From positions 1-10,306 of the forward strand of contig CALVJI010000040.1 in assembly GCA_944332105.1 (NCBI GenBank): 10,306 nt of DNA. Direction: 5' to 3'. The stretch is from an uncultured Bacilli bacterium. GTDB taxonomy: Bacteria > Bacillota_I > Bacilli_A > RF39 > UBA660. The notes beneath the pieces were generated by a model that was not told where the DNA came from, did not search any database, and worked only from the letters and a program-made list of their open reading frames with translations. A program made the translations under genes and the position numbers. Position 1 is the stretch's first letter. Every line of letters starts with the position of its first letter. Shown here piece by piece: positions 1 through 6,991 of this stretch.

Positions 1-18
1 AGCCAGATCTTCAATTTA

Positions 19-61
19 CGACTGATAATATTATTCGACAGATAACACATATTATCAGTCG
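19..61. repeat. Perfect 13-bp inverted repeat, 17-nt spacer
   Basis: CGACTGATAATAT at 19-31 is the exact reverse complement of 49-61, with a 17-base spacer. A second, outer pair (ATCTTCA at 7-13 and TGAAGAT at 79-85) is arranged symmetrically around it. No T-run follows, so it does not look like an intrinsic terminator. It could be a protein-binding or recombination site, or part of a decayed element. Function unknown. Confidence 0.5.
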
Positions 62-154
62 CGACCAATAATACATCGTGAAGATTGCTTAAAATTGTAT
101 TTGGAATCAAATGGACAAAATAGAAGAGTTTTGATATGATTATGGTGGGGATAA

Positions 155-310
155 TCTAGACGTTTTTGCTGGTCGCCTGTTAATTTCAATGCCTCGCAGA
201 CGGCTGCGATTGAGTTCAATGCTCACTCGACCGGGAATGCTGACAACTGGTGGGTTACCAGTACGAATGGCGTGCGCGCGAGATTCCTACTACGATTAGT
301 AAAAGACTAA
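155..310 (+). pseudogene. Broken C-terminal fragment, C-type-lectin/DUF1566-like
   Basis: An open frame with no usable start runs from just after an in-frame TAA (152-154) to a TAA at 308-310. A TGA in the same frame lies at 137-139. The translation has a W-S motif, then an Asn/Ala/Thr-rich stretch (NFNASQTAAIEFN), then NADNWW and NGVRARFLLRL before the stop. This order resembles the end of DUF1566/Lcl-type C-type-lectin folds (WSSTEY..., FN.G..., N.VR.VR), which is judgement from memory. The segment 171-300 is about 53% G+C (69 of 130 by my count), far above the surrounding DNA. It is probably the decayed 3' end of a surface or variable protein gene. The window edge prevents seeing the rest. 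Confidence 0.35.
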
Positions 311-468
311 TGCACTGAGTATTATTTGGTTAAGGCTGATAGTATGAAGAAGTAGCTAGAAATAGTAATCTAATTTAGATTGGAAACAAGGTTATTCCTG
401 AGTTTTAAACTCGAATAAAAAATATAGATATTATTAGAATTCTTTTTAATGATTAGTACTGTATTTTT
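311..468. other. Non-coding stretch with small palindromes, no gene seen
   Basis: No reading frame with a ribosome site is visible. Three short palindromes occur: ATTAGT/ACTAAT at 295-311, which includes the stop of the preceding fragment; AATCTAA/TTAGATT at 367-381; and GAGTTT/AAACTC at 400-412. A structured RNA is possible, but no promoter or known fold was recognised. Confidence 0.4.
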
Positions 469-505
469 AAAAGAACAGGAAATTAATTCTGTTCTTTTGT
501 GTTAT
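469..505 (+). terminator. Intrinsic terminator upstream of ezrA
   Basis: AAAAGAACAG (469-478) pairs perfectly with CTGTTCTTTT (489-498) across a 10-base loop, followed by a T-rich stretch. It would end plus-strand transcription coming from the left edge and insulate ezrA. Confidence 0.75.
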
Positions 506-560
506 TTAGAGTTTAAATTGTAGAATGTTTTTTCATTTTTATGGTGTTTTTCAAAAAATG

Positions 561-591
561 TGCTTTTAAATATGTCAAAATATGATAAAAT
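561..591 (+). promoter_or_regulatory. Candidate ezrA promoter (extended -10)
   Basis: TGATAAAAT at 583-591 fits an extended -10 (TGn then TAAAAT at 586-591). The -35 is poor (TGCTTT at 561-566, spacing 19). A start near 598 would give a leader of about 20 bases containing AGGAGGG at 607-613, six bases before the ATG. Confidence 0.45.
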
Positions 592-619
592 ATGTATGTA
601 AAGAGTAGGAGGGTCATCT

Positions 620-2338
620 ATGAGTGTCGAACTTATTATTGTTATTGGCATAGCTTACTATTTAGTTACTATTGCTTCTATATTTGCGGTTTTACATTTT
701 ATGAGTAAGAAAAATAAAACGACGGTTCGTAAACAAATGGATGAGTTAGAACGCGACAAGAACTTGATTATTTCTGCTTCTTTAATTGCTGAATTAAATA
801 AAGTTGAACCTTTAATTGGTTCAAGTAATATGAAAGATACTTTAGTATTGTGGCAAAAAAGATTTCAAAAAATTAAAGAAGAAGATGTTCCAAGAATAAC
901 AGATATGTTGTTAGAAGCCGAAGAGATGTATGAACAAAAGGAATACGCTAAATTAAAAAGAAAGTTATCGGAGATTGAGTTAGATATTTATTATGTGCGA
1001 ACTAAAGCTAATTTTCTCTTAGAAGAAATTAAAGAGATTACTTTAAGTGAAGAAAGAAATCGGGAGACGATTACCAAATTAAAGGCTAGTTATCGTGAGA
1101 TTCTAAAGAAATATCAAGACAATAAAAAAGACTATACAATTGTCTCTTCTCCTTTGGAGTTGCAATTTGAAAATGTCGATAAACTTTTTAGTGCTTTTGA
1201 AGTGGCAATGGAAAATAAATCTTATCAAGAGGTAAGTAAAATTGTTAAAGCTATTGATGATATAATTGGTAATTTACGGATGGTTATTGATGAAGCACCA
1301 CAAATTATCTTGTTGGGAAAAAATATTATTCCTAAAAAGATTACAGATATAAATAATATTACGAAAAAGATGGAAAAAGATGGCTACAATTTGGATTATT
1401 TAAATATTCCATATAATGTTACTGAATCTAGTAAGAAAATTACCGATATTTTTCAAAGATTAAACGTTTTAAATATTGAAGATTCAATTTTTGAATTAAA
1501 GACAATGATGGACTATTTTGATTCTATTTATAATGAATTTGATAAAGAGAAGATATCGCGCAAAATATATAATGATTATTTAAGAACTATTTTAATTAAA
1601 ATTACGAAATTGACTAAAATCAATGATACTTTATTAAAAAGACTAGATGATATTAAATATAGTTATGATTTAAGTGATGAAGATGTAGATATCGTTTTTA
1701 AAATTAAAGAAGAACTTGCTATGGAACGTGGAGAATATGACGATATTATTGAAGATGGTCGAAGTAAAAAGTCTTCTTATTCGCATTTAGGAAAGTTAAT
1801 GGAACTTTTAAATATTAAAGTTTTAAAAACGGAAGAAAAATTGGAAGTTGCTTTACGTAGTTTAGGTAGTTTAAAAGAAGATGAAATAAGAGCGCGTGAT
1901 CAATTAGATGAGATGAAACAAATTTTGAATTTAGCTAAAACGGGTATTAAATCTTTTAAGTTACCTTTAATTCCTGAGAATTATTTTGTAGAATTAGGAG
2001 AAGCAACAGAAGCAATTGCTAATATGGTACAAGAATTAGAGAAAACGCCTATTTCAATTAAAGTGTTAAATACAAGGGTAGATACAGCACGTGATTTAGT
2101 TTTGAAAGTCTATAATACAACTAAAGAAATTGTGAAATCGGCAAAGATGGCTGAAACCGCAATTGTTTATGGAAATCGGTATCGGCCATTAAATACTGAG
2201 GTAGATATTGGACTTATGAAAGCGGAGAAGTTGTTTTTTCAAGGCAGTTATAAAAAGGCCTTAGAACAAGCTATTCATTCGATAAATATCATTGAACCCG
2301 GTATTTATAAAAAATTGATGGATGAATATCAAAGTTAG
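620..2338 (+). CDS. ezrA: Septation ring formation regulator EzrA
   Basis: EzrA is a membrane-anchored, spectrin-like protein of Firmicutes that binds FtsZ and limits Z-ring formation to midcell. The 572-residue product matches the family's usual size. Residues about 3-28 are one hydrophobic membrane segment, followed at once by a basic stretch (KKNK), so the bulk lies in the cytoplasm. The rest is almost entirely charged heptad-like helix, consistent with spectrin-like repeats. Near the C-terminus, GNRYRP (about 518-523) matches the conserved QNR patch region of Bacillus EzrA, with Gly in place of Gln. The start is fixed by AGGAGGG six bases upstream, and the membrane segment starts directly after it. 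A nucleotidase-like gene follows after 14 bases and a cysteine desulfurase after that, with no terminator between, so the three are probably co-transcribed. Family assignment is confident. Confidence 0.95.
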   Translation: MSVELIIVIGIAYYLVTIASIFAVLHFMSKKNKTTVRKQMDELERDKNLIISASLIAELNKVEPLIGSSNMKDTLVLWQKRFQKIKEEDVPRITDMLLEAEEMYEQKEYAKLKRKLSEIELDIYYVRTKANFLLEEIKEITLSEERNRETITKLKASYREILKKYQDNKKDYTIVSSPLELQFENVDKLFSAFEVAMENKSYQEVSKIVKAIDDIIGNLRMVIDEAPQIILLGKNIIPKKITDINNITKKMEKDGYNLDYLNIPYNVTESSKKITDIFQRLNVLNIEDSIFELKTMMDYFDSIYNEFDKEKISRKIYNDYLRTILIKITKLTKINDTLLKRLDDIKYSYDLSDEDVDIVFKIKEELAMERGEYDDIIEDGRSKKSSYSHLGKLMELLNIKVLKTEEKLEVALRSLGSLKEDEIRARDQLDEMKQILNLAKTGIKSFKLPLIPENYFVELGEATEAIANMVQELEKTPISIKVLNTRVDTARDLVLKVYNTTKEIVKSAKMAETAIVYGNRYRPLNTEVDIGLMKAEKLFFQGSYKKALEQAIHSINIIEPGIYKKLMDEYQS

Positions 2339-2352
2339 AAAAGTGGAGCAGT

Positions 2353-2931
2353 ATGAAGAAGTTAATGATTGATTTAGATGAAACCATTTGTGAAGGGGGA
2401 TATTTAGAAGCAGTTAATGCTTATTTGAAAACGAATTATCAATATGAAGATATTCCTCATTATTATGTTGAAGATGTGATGAATGAAGAAGAAAAAGAAA
2501 AATTTTTGGATTATTTTTATCAAAATGTGAATATTTATCAAAATGTTCAGGTGGTGCCTAAGGCTTTAGAAGTTATAGAGGAGTTAGCCAAATATTATGA
2601 AGTTTATATTGTAACTGCTTTTGTTGATAAACGTAGAGTTAAAGAAAGTAGTATTATGGCCAAGTATAAATACGAATGGATTATCCAAAATATGCCTTAT
2701 ATTGATCCTAAGAAGATTATTTTGACTGGTTCTAAAGATGTGATTATGTGTGATATTAAAATCGATGATAAAGTCGCGAATTTAAAAGGGTATGGGGAAG
2801 TTAAGCTTTTGATGGATCAATTACATAACCGAAAATATTCTTTAGAGGAGTTAGAACGTTTTCATATTCGAAGAGTTTATGATTGGGAACAAGTTAGATC
2901 TATATTAGTAAAGGAAAGTGAAGTACAATGA
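2353..2931 (+). CDS. HAD-family 5'(3')-deoxyribonucleotidase-like phosphatase
   Basis: The 192-residue protein carries HAD phosphatase signatures: motif I DLDET (D7 nucleophile, D9 acid/base), motif II VTA (T88), a likely motif III lysine near 128, and motif IV with D134 and the pair D138-D139 in CDIKIDDKVANL. Size, lack of a large cap, and the motif IV style fit the NT5C/5'-nucleotidase group, which removes phosphate from (deoxy)nucleotide monophosphates in the cytoplasm. The true substrate cannot be read from sequence. GTGGAG four bases before the ATG serves as ribosome site. The TGA stop overlaps the ATG of the cysteine desulfurase by four bases, implying translational coupling. HAD membership is confident; nucleotidase activity is a family-based inference, and another small-molecule phosphatase is possible. 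Confidence 0.8.
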   Translation: MKKLMIDLDETICEGGYLEAVNAYLKTNYQYEDIPHYYVEDVMNEEEKEKFLDYFYQNVNIYQNVQVVPKALEVIEELAKYYEVYIVTAFVDKRRVKESSIMAKYKYEWIIQNMPYIDPKKIILTGSKDVIMCDIKIDDKVANLKGYGEVKLLMDQLHNRKYSLEELERFHIRRVYDWEQVRSILVKESEVQ

Positions 2932-4064
2932 TTTATTTAGATTATTCAGCAACAACACCTGTTGCATACGATGTTTTAGAATCTTATATACGGGCAACAA
3001 AAGATTTTATGGGAAATCCTAATTCTATTCATGGATTAGGGGTAAAATCTAAAGCATTGATGCACAGTGCGATTAAGCAAATTAGTGATCTTTTTTCTGT
3101 CTTAGAAAGTGAGATTACATTTACTTCAGGAGCGACGATGAGCAATAATCTAGCATTAATAGGTACTGCTTTAGCTAATATGAAATATGGCAATCATATT
3201 CTAGTTTCAAAACTAGAGCATCCTTCTATTTATCAAATTTGTAAGTATTTGGAAAATATTGGTTTTGAAATTGGTTATATTGAAAATACACAAGATGGAC
3301 TTATTGATTTTGAAGATTTAAAACATCAAATGCGAGAAGATACCATTTTAGTGAGTGTATGTGCGGTGAATAGTGAGATGGGTATTCGTCAACCACTTAA
3401 AATGATTCGGCAAATTATTAAAAAAGAAAATCCTCATACTTTTTTACATAGTGATATGACTCAGGCACTAGGAAAAGTGGCTATTAATTTACATGATGTT
3501 GATTTAGCTAGTGCGACGGCGCATAAAATTTATGGACCAAAAGGAATTGGCTTGTTTTATAAAAATAGTCGAGTACCTTTTACACCACTTTTATATGGTA
3601 GTGGGACAGTAAATATGTATAATCCTGGGACGCCGCCTGTTCCTTTGATCGTAGCTTTTTCAAAAGCCATTCGTTTAGCAACAAATGACTTGGATAAAAG
3701 AGAAAACTTTATTCGACGCTTAAATGATAAGATTATTAGTGAATTAAGTAAGTATGATGGAGTGCAAATTAATCATACGAAGATTTGTATTCCGCATATT
3801 TTAAATATTTCTTTAGATAATATTAAAGCTGAAACTTTCTTGCATGCTTTGGAAGAATATGAAATTTATGTGAGTACAAATACGGCATGTTCTAGCGGTG
3901 AAATCTCAACGACTGTCATGGCTGTTTATGATGATAAAAAAAGAGCTTCTAGTACTTTACGAATTAGTTTGTCTTATTTGACGACAACTGACGAGGTTAA
4001 TAAATTTTTATCTTGTTTTCGTTTAGTCTATGAAAAATTAAGTTTATTAAAAAAAGAAGAATAA
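2928..4064 (+). CDS. nifZ: Cysteine desulfurase (NifS/IscS class), ThiI partner
   Basis: This is a PLP enzyme that takes sulfur from L-cysteine as an enzyme persulfide. Class V aminotransferase landmarks are in order: YLDYSATTP at 3-11, GNPNSIH at 29-35, LEHPS with H98 (PLP stacking), VNSEMG near 148, HSDMTQ with D176, the PLP lysine K200 in HKIYGPKG, and the catalytic cysteine C321 in TNTACSSG. Its 378 residues are normal for the family. Where most members have a GGGQE...R.GT signature, this one reads GSGTVNMYNPGT (about 224-235), so the usual arginine is absent. It overlaps the upstream stop (ATGA) and lies before thiI. In B. subtilis the neighbouring desulfurase NifZ supplies ThiI for tRNA 4-thiouridine, and the symbol is given by that analogy. 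It is unrelated to the nitrogenase gene also called nifZ. Confidence 0.92.
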   Translation: MIYLDYSATTPVAYDVLESYIRATKDFMGNPNSIHGLGVKSKALMHSAIKQISDLFSVLESEITFTSGATMSNNLALIGTALANMKYGNHILVSKLEHPSIYQICKYLENIGFEIGYIENTQDGLIDFEDLKHQMREDTILVSVCAVNSEMGIRQPLKMIRQIIKKENPHTFLHSDMTQALGKVAINLHDVDLASATAHKIYGPKGIGLFYKNSRVPFTPLLYGSGTVNMYNPGTPPVPLIVAFSKAIRLATNDLDKRENFIRRLNDKIISELSKYDGVQINHTKICIPHILNISLDNIKAETFLHALEEYEIYVSTNTACSSGEISTTVMAVYDDKKRASSTLRISLSYLTTTDEVNKFLSCFRLVYEKLSLLKKEE

Positions 4065-4069
4065 AATCT

Positions 4070-4092
4070 AAACACCGAACTGGTGTTTTTTT
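4070..4092 (+). terminator. Intrinsic terminator after the cysteine desulfurase
   Basis: AAACACC (4070-4076) pairs with GGTGTTT (4082-4088) around the loop GAACT, followed by T-residues to 4092. It lies 5 bases after the desulfurase stop and separates that cluster from thiI, though read-through may still occur. Confidence 0.85.
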
Positions 4093-4094
4093 GG

Positions 4095-4123
4095 TGGCAT
4101 TTTTGGCCAAGTTTTGATATAGT
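4095..4123 (+). promoter_or_regulatory. Candidate thiI promoter
   Basis: TATAGT at 4118-4123 is a good -10. The element 17 bases upstream, TGGCAT (4095-4100), is a weak -35. The presence of a terminator just before makes a separate promoter here plausible. Confidence 0.35.
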
Positions 4124-4145
4124 ACTGTAGAAGTGAGGGATCTTT

Positions 4146-5327
4146 ATGCAAAAACTTATAATGATTAAATATGCTGAGTTAAATACAAAAAAAGATAATA
4201 TTGGCATGTTTTTGAAAGCTTTAAAACAAAATATTACTGAAAAACTAGGAGACAAGGCAACAATTTTGTTTGATAAAGGAAGAATGTTTATTAAAGCAAG
4301 TGATGAGCATTTTGATGAAGTTCTTTTAAAAGTGCAAAAAGTTTTTGGTATTCATGAGATTATGATCGGCTATGAAACAAGTAGTACAGATATAGAAGTG
4401 ATTGAAGAAGCTCTTTTGCTAGTTACTCGTGATCTATCGTTTACTTCTTTTAAGGTGGAAACGAAAAGAAGTGATAAAAATTATCCTTTAACGAGTTTGG
4501 AAATCAGTAAACATTTAGGTGGGGTAATTTTAAAAAGTAGGGATTGTATTGTTGTAGATGTTCATCATCCTGAGGTAACTATAAATGTTGAAGTTCGAAA
4601 AGATCATGCCTATATTTATGTTGATAAAATTAAAGGGTTAGGTGGTTATCCGGTTGGTACTTTAGGTAAAGGACTTTTAATGTTATCTGGTGGGATTGAT
4701 AGTCCTGTAGCTGGCTTTTTGGCAATGAAAAGGGGAGTAAAGCTCGAGGCCATTTATTTTGAAAGTCCACCACATACAAGTGTTGAAGCAAAAAATAAGG
4801 TCGCGACATTGGCAAGCATTTTAAGTGAATATGGAAGTTCTATTAAAGTACATGTTATCCATTTTACAGAAATTCAAGAAGAGATTTATAAAAAAGTTCC
4901 ACATGAATATTTGATTACGATTATGCGACGAATGATGTATCGGATTGCTGCTAAAGTCGCCTATCAGAATCGTTGTAAGATCTTAGTAAATGGCGAATCT
5001 ATTGGGCAAGTGGCTAGTCAGACATTATCTAGTATGGCAGTAATTAATGAAGTTGTAAAAATTCCGGTTATTCGGCCGGTGGCTTGTTTAGATAAATTAG
5101 AAATTATTGAACTTGCTAAAAAGATTGGAACTTATGAAACAAGTATCCTTCCTTATGAAGATTGTTGTACGATTTTTGTGCCTCTTCATCCCGTTATTAA
5201 TCCGGAATTAGAAAAGTGTATCGAATATGAAAAATTATTGCCTTATGAAGAACTTATAAAGAATGCTATTTTACATGAAACGATTTTAACGAATTCACCA
5301 AAAAAGGAATTTGAGGAGTTACTCTAA
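4146..5327 (+). CDS. thiI: tRNA 4-thiouridine synthetase ThiI
   Basis: ThiI adenylates U8 of tRNA and installs sulfur from a persulfide donor, giving 4-thiouridine; in some bacteria it also serves thiamine thiazole synthesis. The 393-residue protein has the expected order. The N-terminal ferredoxin-like and THUMP RNA-binding region runs to about 165 and ends in the typical KIKGLGGYPVGT. The PP-loop SGGIDSP follows at 181-187, then VNGESIGQVASQTL at about 281-294. The conserved YEDCCTIFVP at 337-346 carries the paired cysteines C340-C341. There is no C-terminal rhodanese domain, as in the Bacillus type, so sulfur should come from a dedicated desulfurase, fitting the gene upstream. AGTGAGGG lies five bases before the ATG. 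The stop overlaps that of the convergent DUF1540 gene, and the last codons form the left arm of a shared terminator. Confidence 0.96.
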   Translation: MQKLIMIKYAELNTKKDNIGMFLKALKQNITEKLGDKATILFDKGRMFIKASDEHFDEVLLKVQKVFGIHEIMIGYETSSTDIEVIEEALLLVTRDLSFTSFKVETKRSDKNYPLTSLEISKHLGGVILKSRDCIVVDVHHPEVTINVEVRKDHAYIYVDKIKGLGGYPVGTLGKGLLMLSGGIDSPVAGFLAMKRGVKLEAIYFESPPHTSVEAKNKVATLASILSEYGSSIKVHVIHFTEIQEEIYKKVPHEYLITIMRRMMYRIAAKVAYQNRCKILVNGESIGQVASQTLSSMAVINEVVKIPVIRPVACLDKLEIIELAKKIGTYETSILPYEDCCTIFVPLHPVINPELEKCIEYEKLLPYEELIKNAILHETILTNSPKKEFEELL

Positions 5328-5337
5328 TTCCTTTTTT
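5300..5337. terminator. Bidirectional terminator shared by thiI and the DUF1540 gene
   Basis: AAAAAAGGAATT (5300-5311) and AATTCCTTTTTT (5326-5337) form a perfect 12-bp stem with a 14-base loop. The A-run on one side and T-run on the other make it work in both directions. It lies over the last codons and the stop codons of both convergent genes. Confidence 0.9.
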
Positions 5338-5476
5338 CAAAACTGTTGCAGTGGGCTTCGTGATTTCTTTCCCCAACCTCGATAGAACCAAGATTGCATC
5401 GTTGTTCTTTTTGATCAAAATATTTACAATTTTTGACTAAGCAAGCAATTCTTTGATTAAAATATTCATTTTTCAT
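5324..5476 (-). CDS. Small cysteine-rich DUF1540 protein
   Basis: The 50-residue product has four cysteines at 12, 17, 27 and 43, in the spacing ACLVKNCKYF, then RCNLGSIEV, then HCNSFE. This matches DUF1540, a small Firmicute domain thought to bind a metal; its role is unknown. The frame continues upstream to an ATG at 5521, but that adds an unlikely MYIFFIFIH stretch. The internal ATG at 5476 has GGTGAT about seven bases upstream, so it is preferred. It converges on thiI: its TAG (5324-5326) overlaps the thiI TAA (5325-5327), and both use one terminator. A divergent small gene begins 65 bases beyond its start. Family recognition is from the cysteine pattern. Confidence 0.85.
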   Translation of the reverse strand: MKNEYFNQRIACLVKNCKYFDQKEQRCNLGSIEVGERNHEAHCNSFEKRN

Positions 5477-5541
5477 ATTATCACCATTATTACTATGTAT
5501 AAAAATAAAGAAAATATACATCCTATAGATAGGTGAAGAGT

Positions 5542-5691
5542 ATGCAAATGTTTAAATATCAAAAGGATCCAACTTTGACACAGAAAATAAAAAAGGAGTT
5601 TTTGACACCTCATGATCTTAGTGACCCGCTTTGTTTAGAAGATGAGATGATTGTTACAGAACATTCTACGGGGCCTTATTGTTTAAAATAA
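5542..5691 (+). CDS. Uncharacterised 49-residue protein
   Basis: I do not recognise this gene. An ATG at 5542 is preceded at five bases by a good ribosome site, AGGTGA (5531-5536), and opens a 49-codon frame ending in TAA. A second in-frame ATG lies two codons later. A strong terminator begins 14 bases after the stop (5705-5756). The product starts MQMFKYQKDPTLTQKIKKEF, has no hydrophobic segment, becomes acidic in the middle (LCLEDEM), and ends in GPYCLK, with cysteines at 31 and 47. It is divergent from the DUF1540 gene and is followed by ackA, which has its own promoter. Ribosome site, terminator and lack of any other overlapping gene argue that it is expressed. It is easily missed by length-filtered gene calling. 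Confidence 0.7.
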   Translation: MQMFKYQKDPTLTQKIKKEFLTPHDLSDPLCLEDEMIVTEHSTGPYCLK

Positions 5692-5704
5692 GTGTTAACT
5701 AATA

Positions 5705-5756
5705 AAGCTTTTTGACCATAAAAAGAATAATGCATGGTAAAAAATGCTTTTTTTTT
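5705..5756 (+). terminator. Intrinsic terminator after the 49-codon gene
   Basis: The left arm 5705-5719 (AAGCTTTTTGACCAT) pairs with 5734-5749 (ATGGT, AAAAA, GCTT), with one mismatch and one bulged T. A run of nine T's follows (5748-5756). The right arm overlaps the likely -35 of the ackA promoter. Confidence 0.8.
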
Positions 5757-5763
5757 GTATAAT
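5735..5763 (+). promoter_or_regulatory. ackA operon promoter
   Basis: A perfect TATAAT -10 lies at 5758-5763, directly after the T-run of the preceding terminator. TGGTAA at 5735-5740 is a weak -35 at 17-base spacing. A start near 5770 would give a leader of about 15 bases. No CcpA operator was recognised. AGGAG (5770-5774) is the ribosome site. Confidence 0.55.
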
Positions 5764-5784
5764 AGTATCAGGAGTTGAAAAATT

Positions 5785-6978
5785 ATGAAAATATTGTCAG
5801 TGAATGCAGGAAGTTCATCTTTAAAATTTACAGCTTTTGAAATGCCCGAAGAAAAAGTATTAGCGAGTGGCTACTTTGAAAGAGTAGGTATTCCTAATAG
5901 TTTTTATACCATTAAGATTAATGGGGAAAAGATTAAAAAGGAAGTAGATTTACCAGATCATACAACTGCTTTTAAGATTTTAACAGAAGAATTAATGGCT
6001 TTACATGTTGTGTCTTCACTTGATGAAATTAAAGGGGTTGGACACCGGGTTGTACAAGGTGGTGTTTATGCCGACAGTGTTGTGATTGATGAAGAAGTTA
6101 TGCAAAATATTCGGAAGTATACGGACTTAGCTCCTTTACATAATCCAGCAGCAATTAAAGGTATTTTAGCTGCGCAAGAAGTGATTCCAGAAGCTACTCA
6201 TGTGGCTGTGTTTGATACGGCTTTTCATCAAACAATGCCTCAAGAAAATTATTTATATGCGGTGCCAGAAGAGTGGTATACCGATTATCAAGTAAGACGT
6301 TATGGCGCGCATGGTACGAGTCATAAGTATATTACGCAAAAAGTAAGTGAGATGCTTGGACGTGACGATTTAAAATTAATTATTTGCCATATTGGTTCAG
6401 GGGCTAGTATAACGGCGACTAAAAATGGTAAGAGTATCGATACCTCTATGGGATTTACACCAAACGCAGGACTTATTATGGGGACACGTAGTGGAGATAT
6501 TGATGCGACAATTCTTACTTATATGATGGAAAAAGCTCATTTAAGTATTAGTGAAATCAATGATTTGTTAAATAAGAAAAGTGGGGTATATGCTTTATCT
6601 GGTGGTTATAGTGATATGCGTGATGTAACAGAACAGATCGAAAAAGGTGATGAGAAAGCCAAGTTAGCAATGAAAATGTTCATTAATCGAATTATTGATT
6701 ATATTGCTAAATATTATTTTGAACTAGAAGGCTGTGATGCGATTATTTTAACAGCTGGCGTTGGCGAAAATGGAGCATTAGAAAGAAAGTTGATTGCCGA
6801 TAAACTTAAATTTTTAGGAGTAGAACTTGACGAAGAAATGAATAATAAAATTGCTGGTTATAAAGATTTAAGTGAAGGATGTATTACAACTAAAAATTCT
6901 ACTATTCCTATTTATGTCGTGCCAACTAATGAAGAATTAATGATTGCAAAGGATGCGTATAACTTTAGCGAAAAATAG
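5785..6978 (+). CDS. ackA: Acetate kinase
   Basis: AckA converts acetyl phosphate and ADP to acetate and ATP, the ATP-yielding last step of acetate fermentation. At 397 residues it is the family's standard length. Signatures run along the whole protein: NAGSSSLKF at 7-15, GHRVVQGG with R88, PLHNP at 117-121, FDTAFHQTMP with D144, RRYGAHGTSHKY with H180, HIGSGAS at 202-208, DTSMGFTPNAGLIMGTRSGD with R235, TAGVGENG at 323-330 and PTNEE with E384. These match the substrate and nucleotide residues of the ASKHA-fold enzyme. AGGAG lies ten bases before the ATG. The gene heads a closely packed operon: nrnA starts 13 bases after its stop, then pta, its metabolic partner, and dfx. Confidence 0.98.
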   Translation: MKILSVNAGSSSLKFTAFEMPEEKVLASGYFERVGIPNSFYTIKINGEKIKKEVDLPDHTTAFKILTEELMALHVVSSLDEIKGVGHRVVQGGVYADSVVIDEEVMQNIRKYTDLAPLHNPAAIKGILAAQEVIPEATHVAVFDTAFHQTMPQENYLYAVPEEWYTDYQVRRYGAHGTSHKYITQKVSEMLGRDDLKLIICHIGSGASITATKNGKSIDTSMGFTPNAGLIMGTRSGDIDATILTYMMEKAHLSISEINDLLNKKSGVYALSGGYSDMRDVTEQIEKGDEKAKLAMKMFINRIIDYIAKYYFELEGCDAIILTAGVGENGALERKLIADKLKFLGVELDEEMNNKIAGYKDLSEGCITTKNSTIPIYVVPTNEELMIAKDAYNFSEK

Positions 6979-6991
6979 AAAGAGGTACAAA

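Noticed and set aside
3..71. Open frame at the left edge ending in TAA (tail IIRQITHIISRDQ)
   Set aside because: Only 22 codons are visible, it overlaps the inverted repeat, and no family is recognisable. It may be a true C-terminus, but the window gives no support.
311..420. Possible tracrRNA or other known RNA, from a CTAGAAATAG-like hairpin and TAAGGCTGATAG
   Set aside because: No repeat array, anti-repeat or Cas gene is present, and the resemblance is limited to very short stretches.
5477..5521. Longer N-terminus for the DUF1540 protein
   Set aside because: The added residues are a low-complexity hydrophobic run with no ribosome site, and the domain begins after the internal ATG.
5712..5717. 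TTGACC as the ackA -35
   Set aside because: It is 40 bases from the TATAAT, far too distant, and lies in the left arm of the preceding terminator.
6944..6991. Longer N-terminus for nrnA
   Set aside because: The upstream ATG lies inside ackA without a ribosome site. The ATG at 6992 has AAAGAGG at good spacing and fits the family's start.
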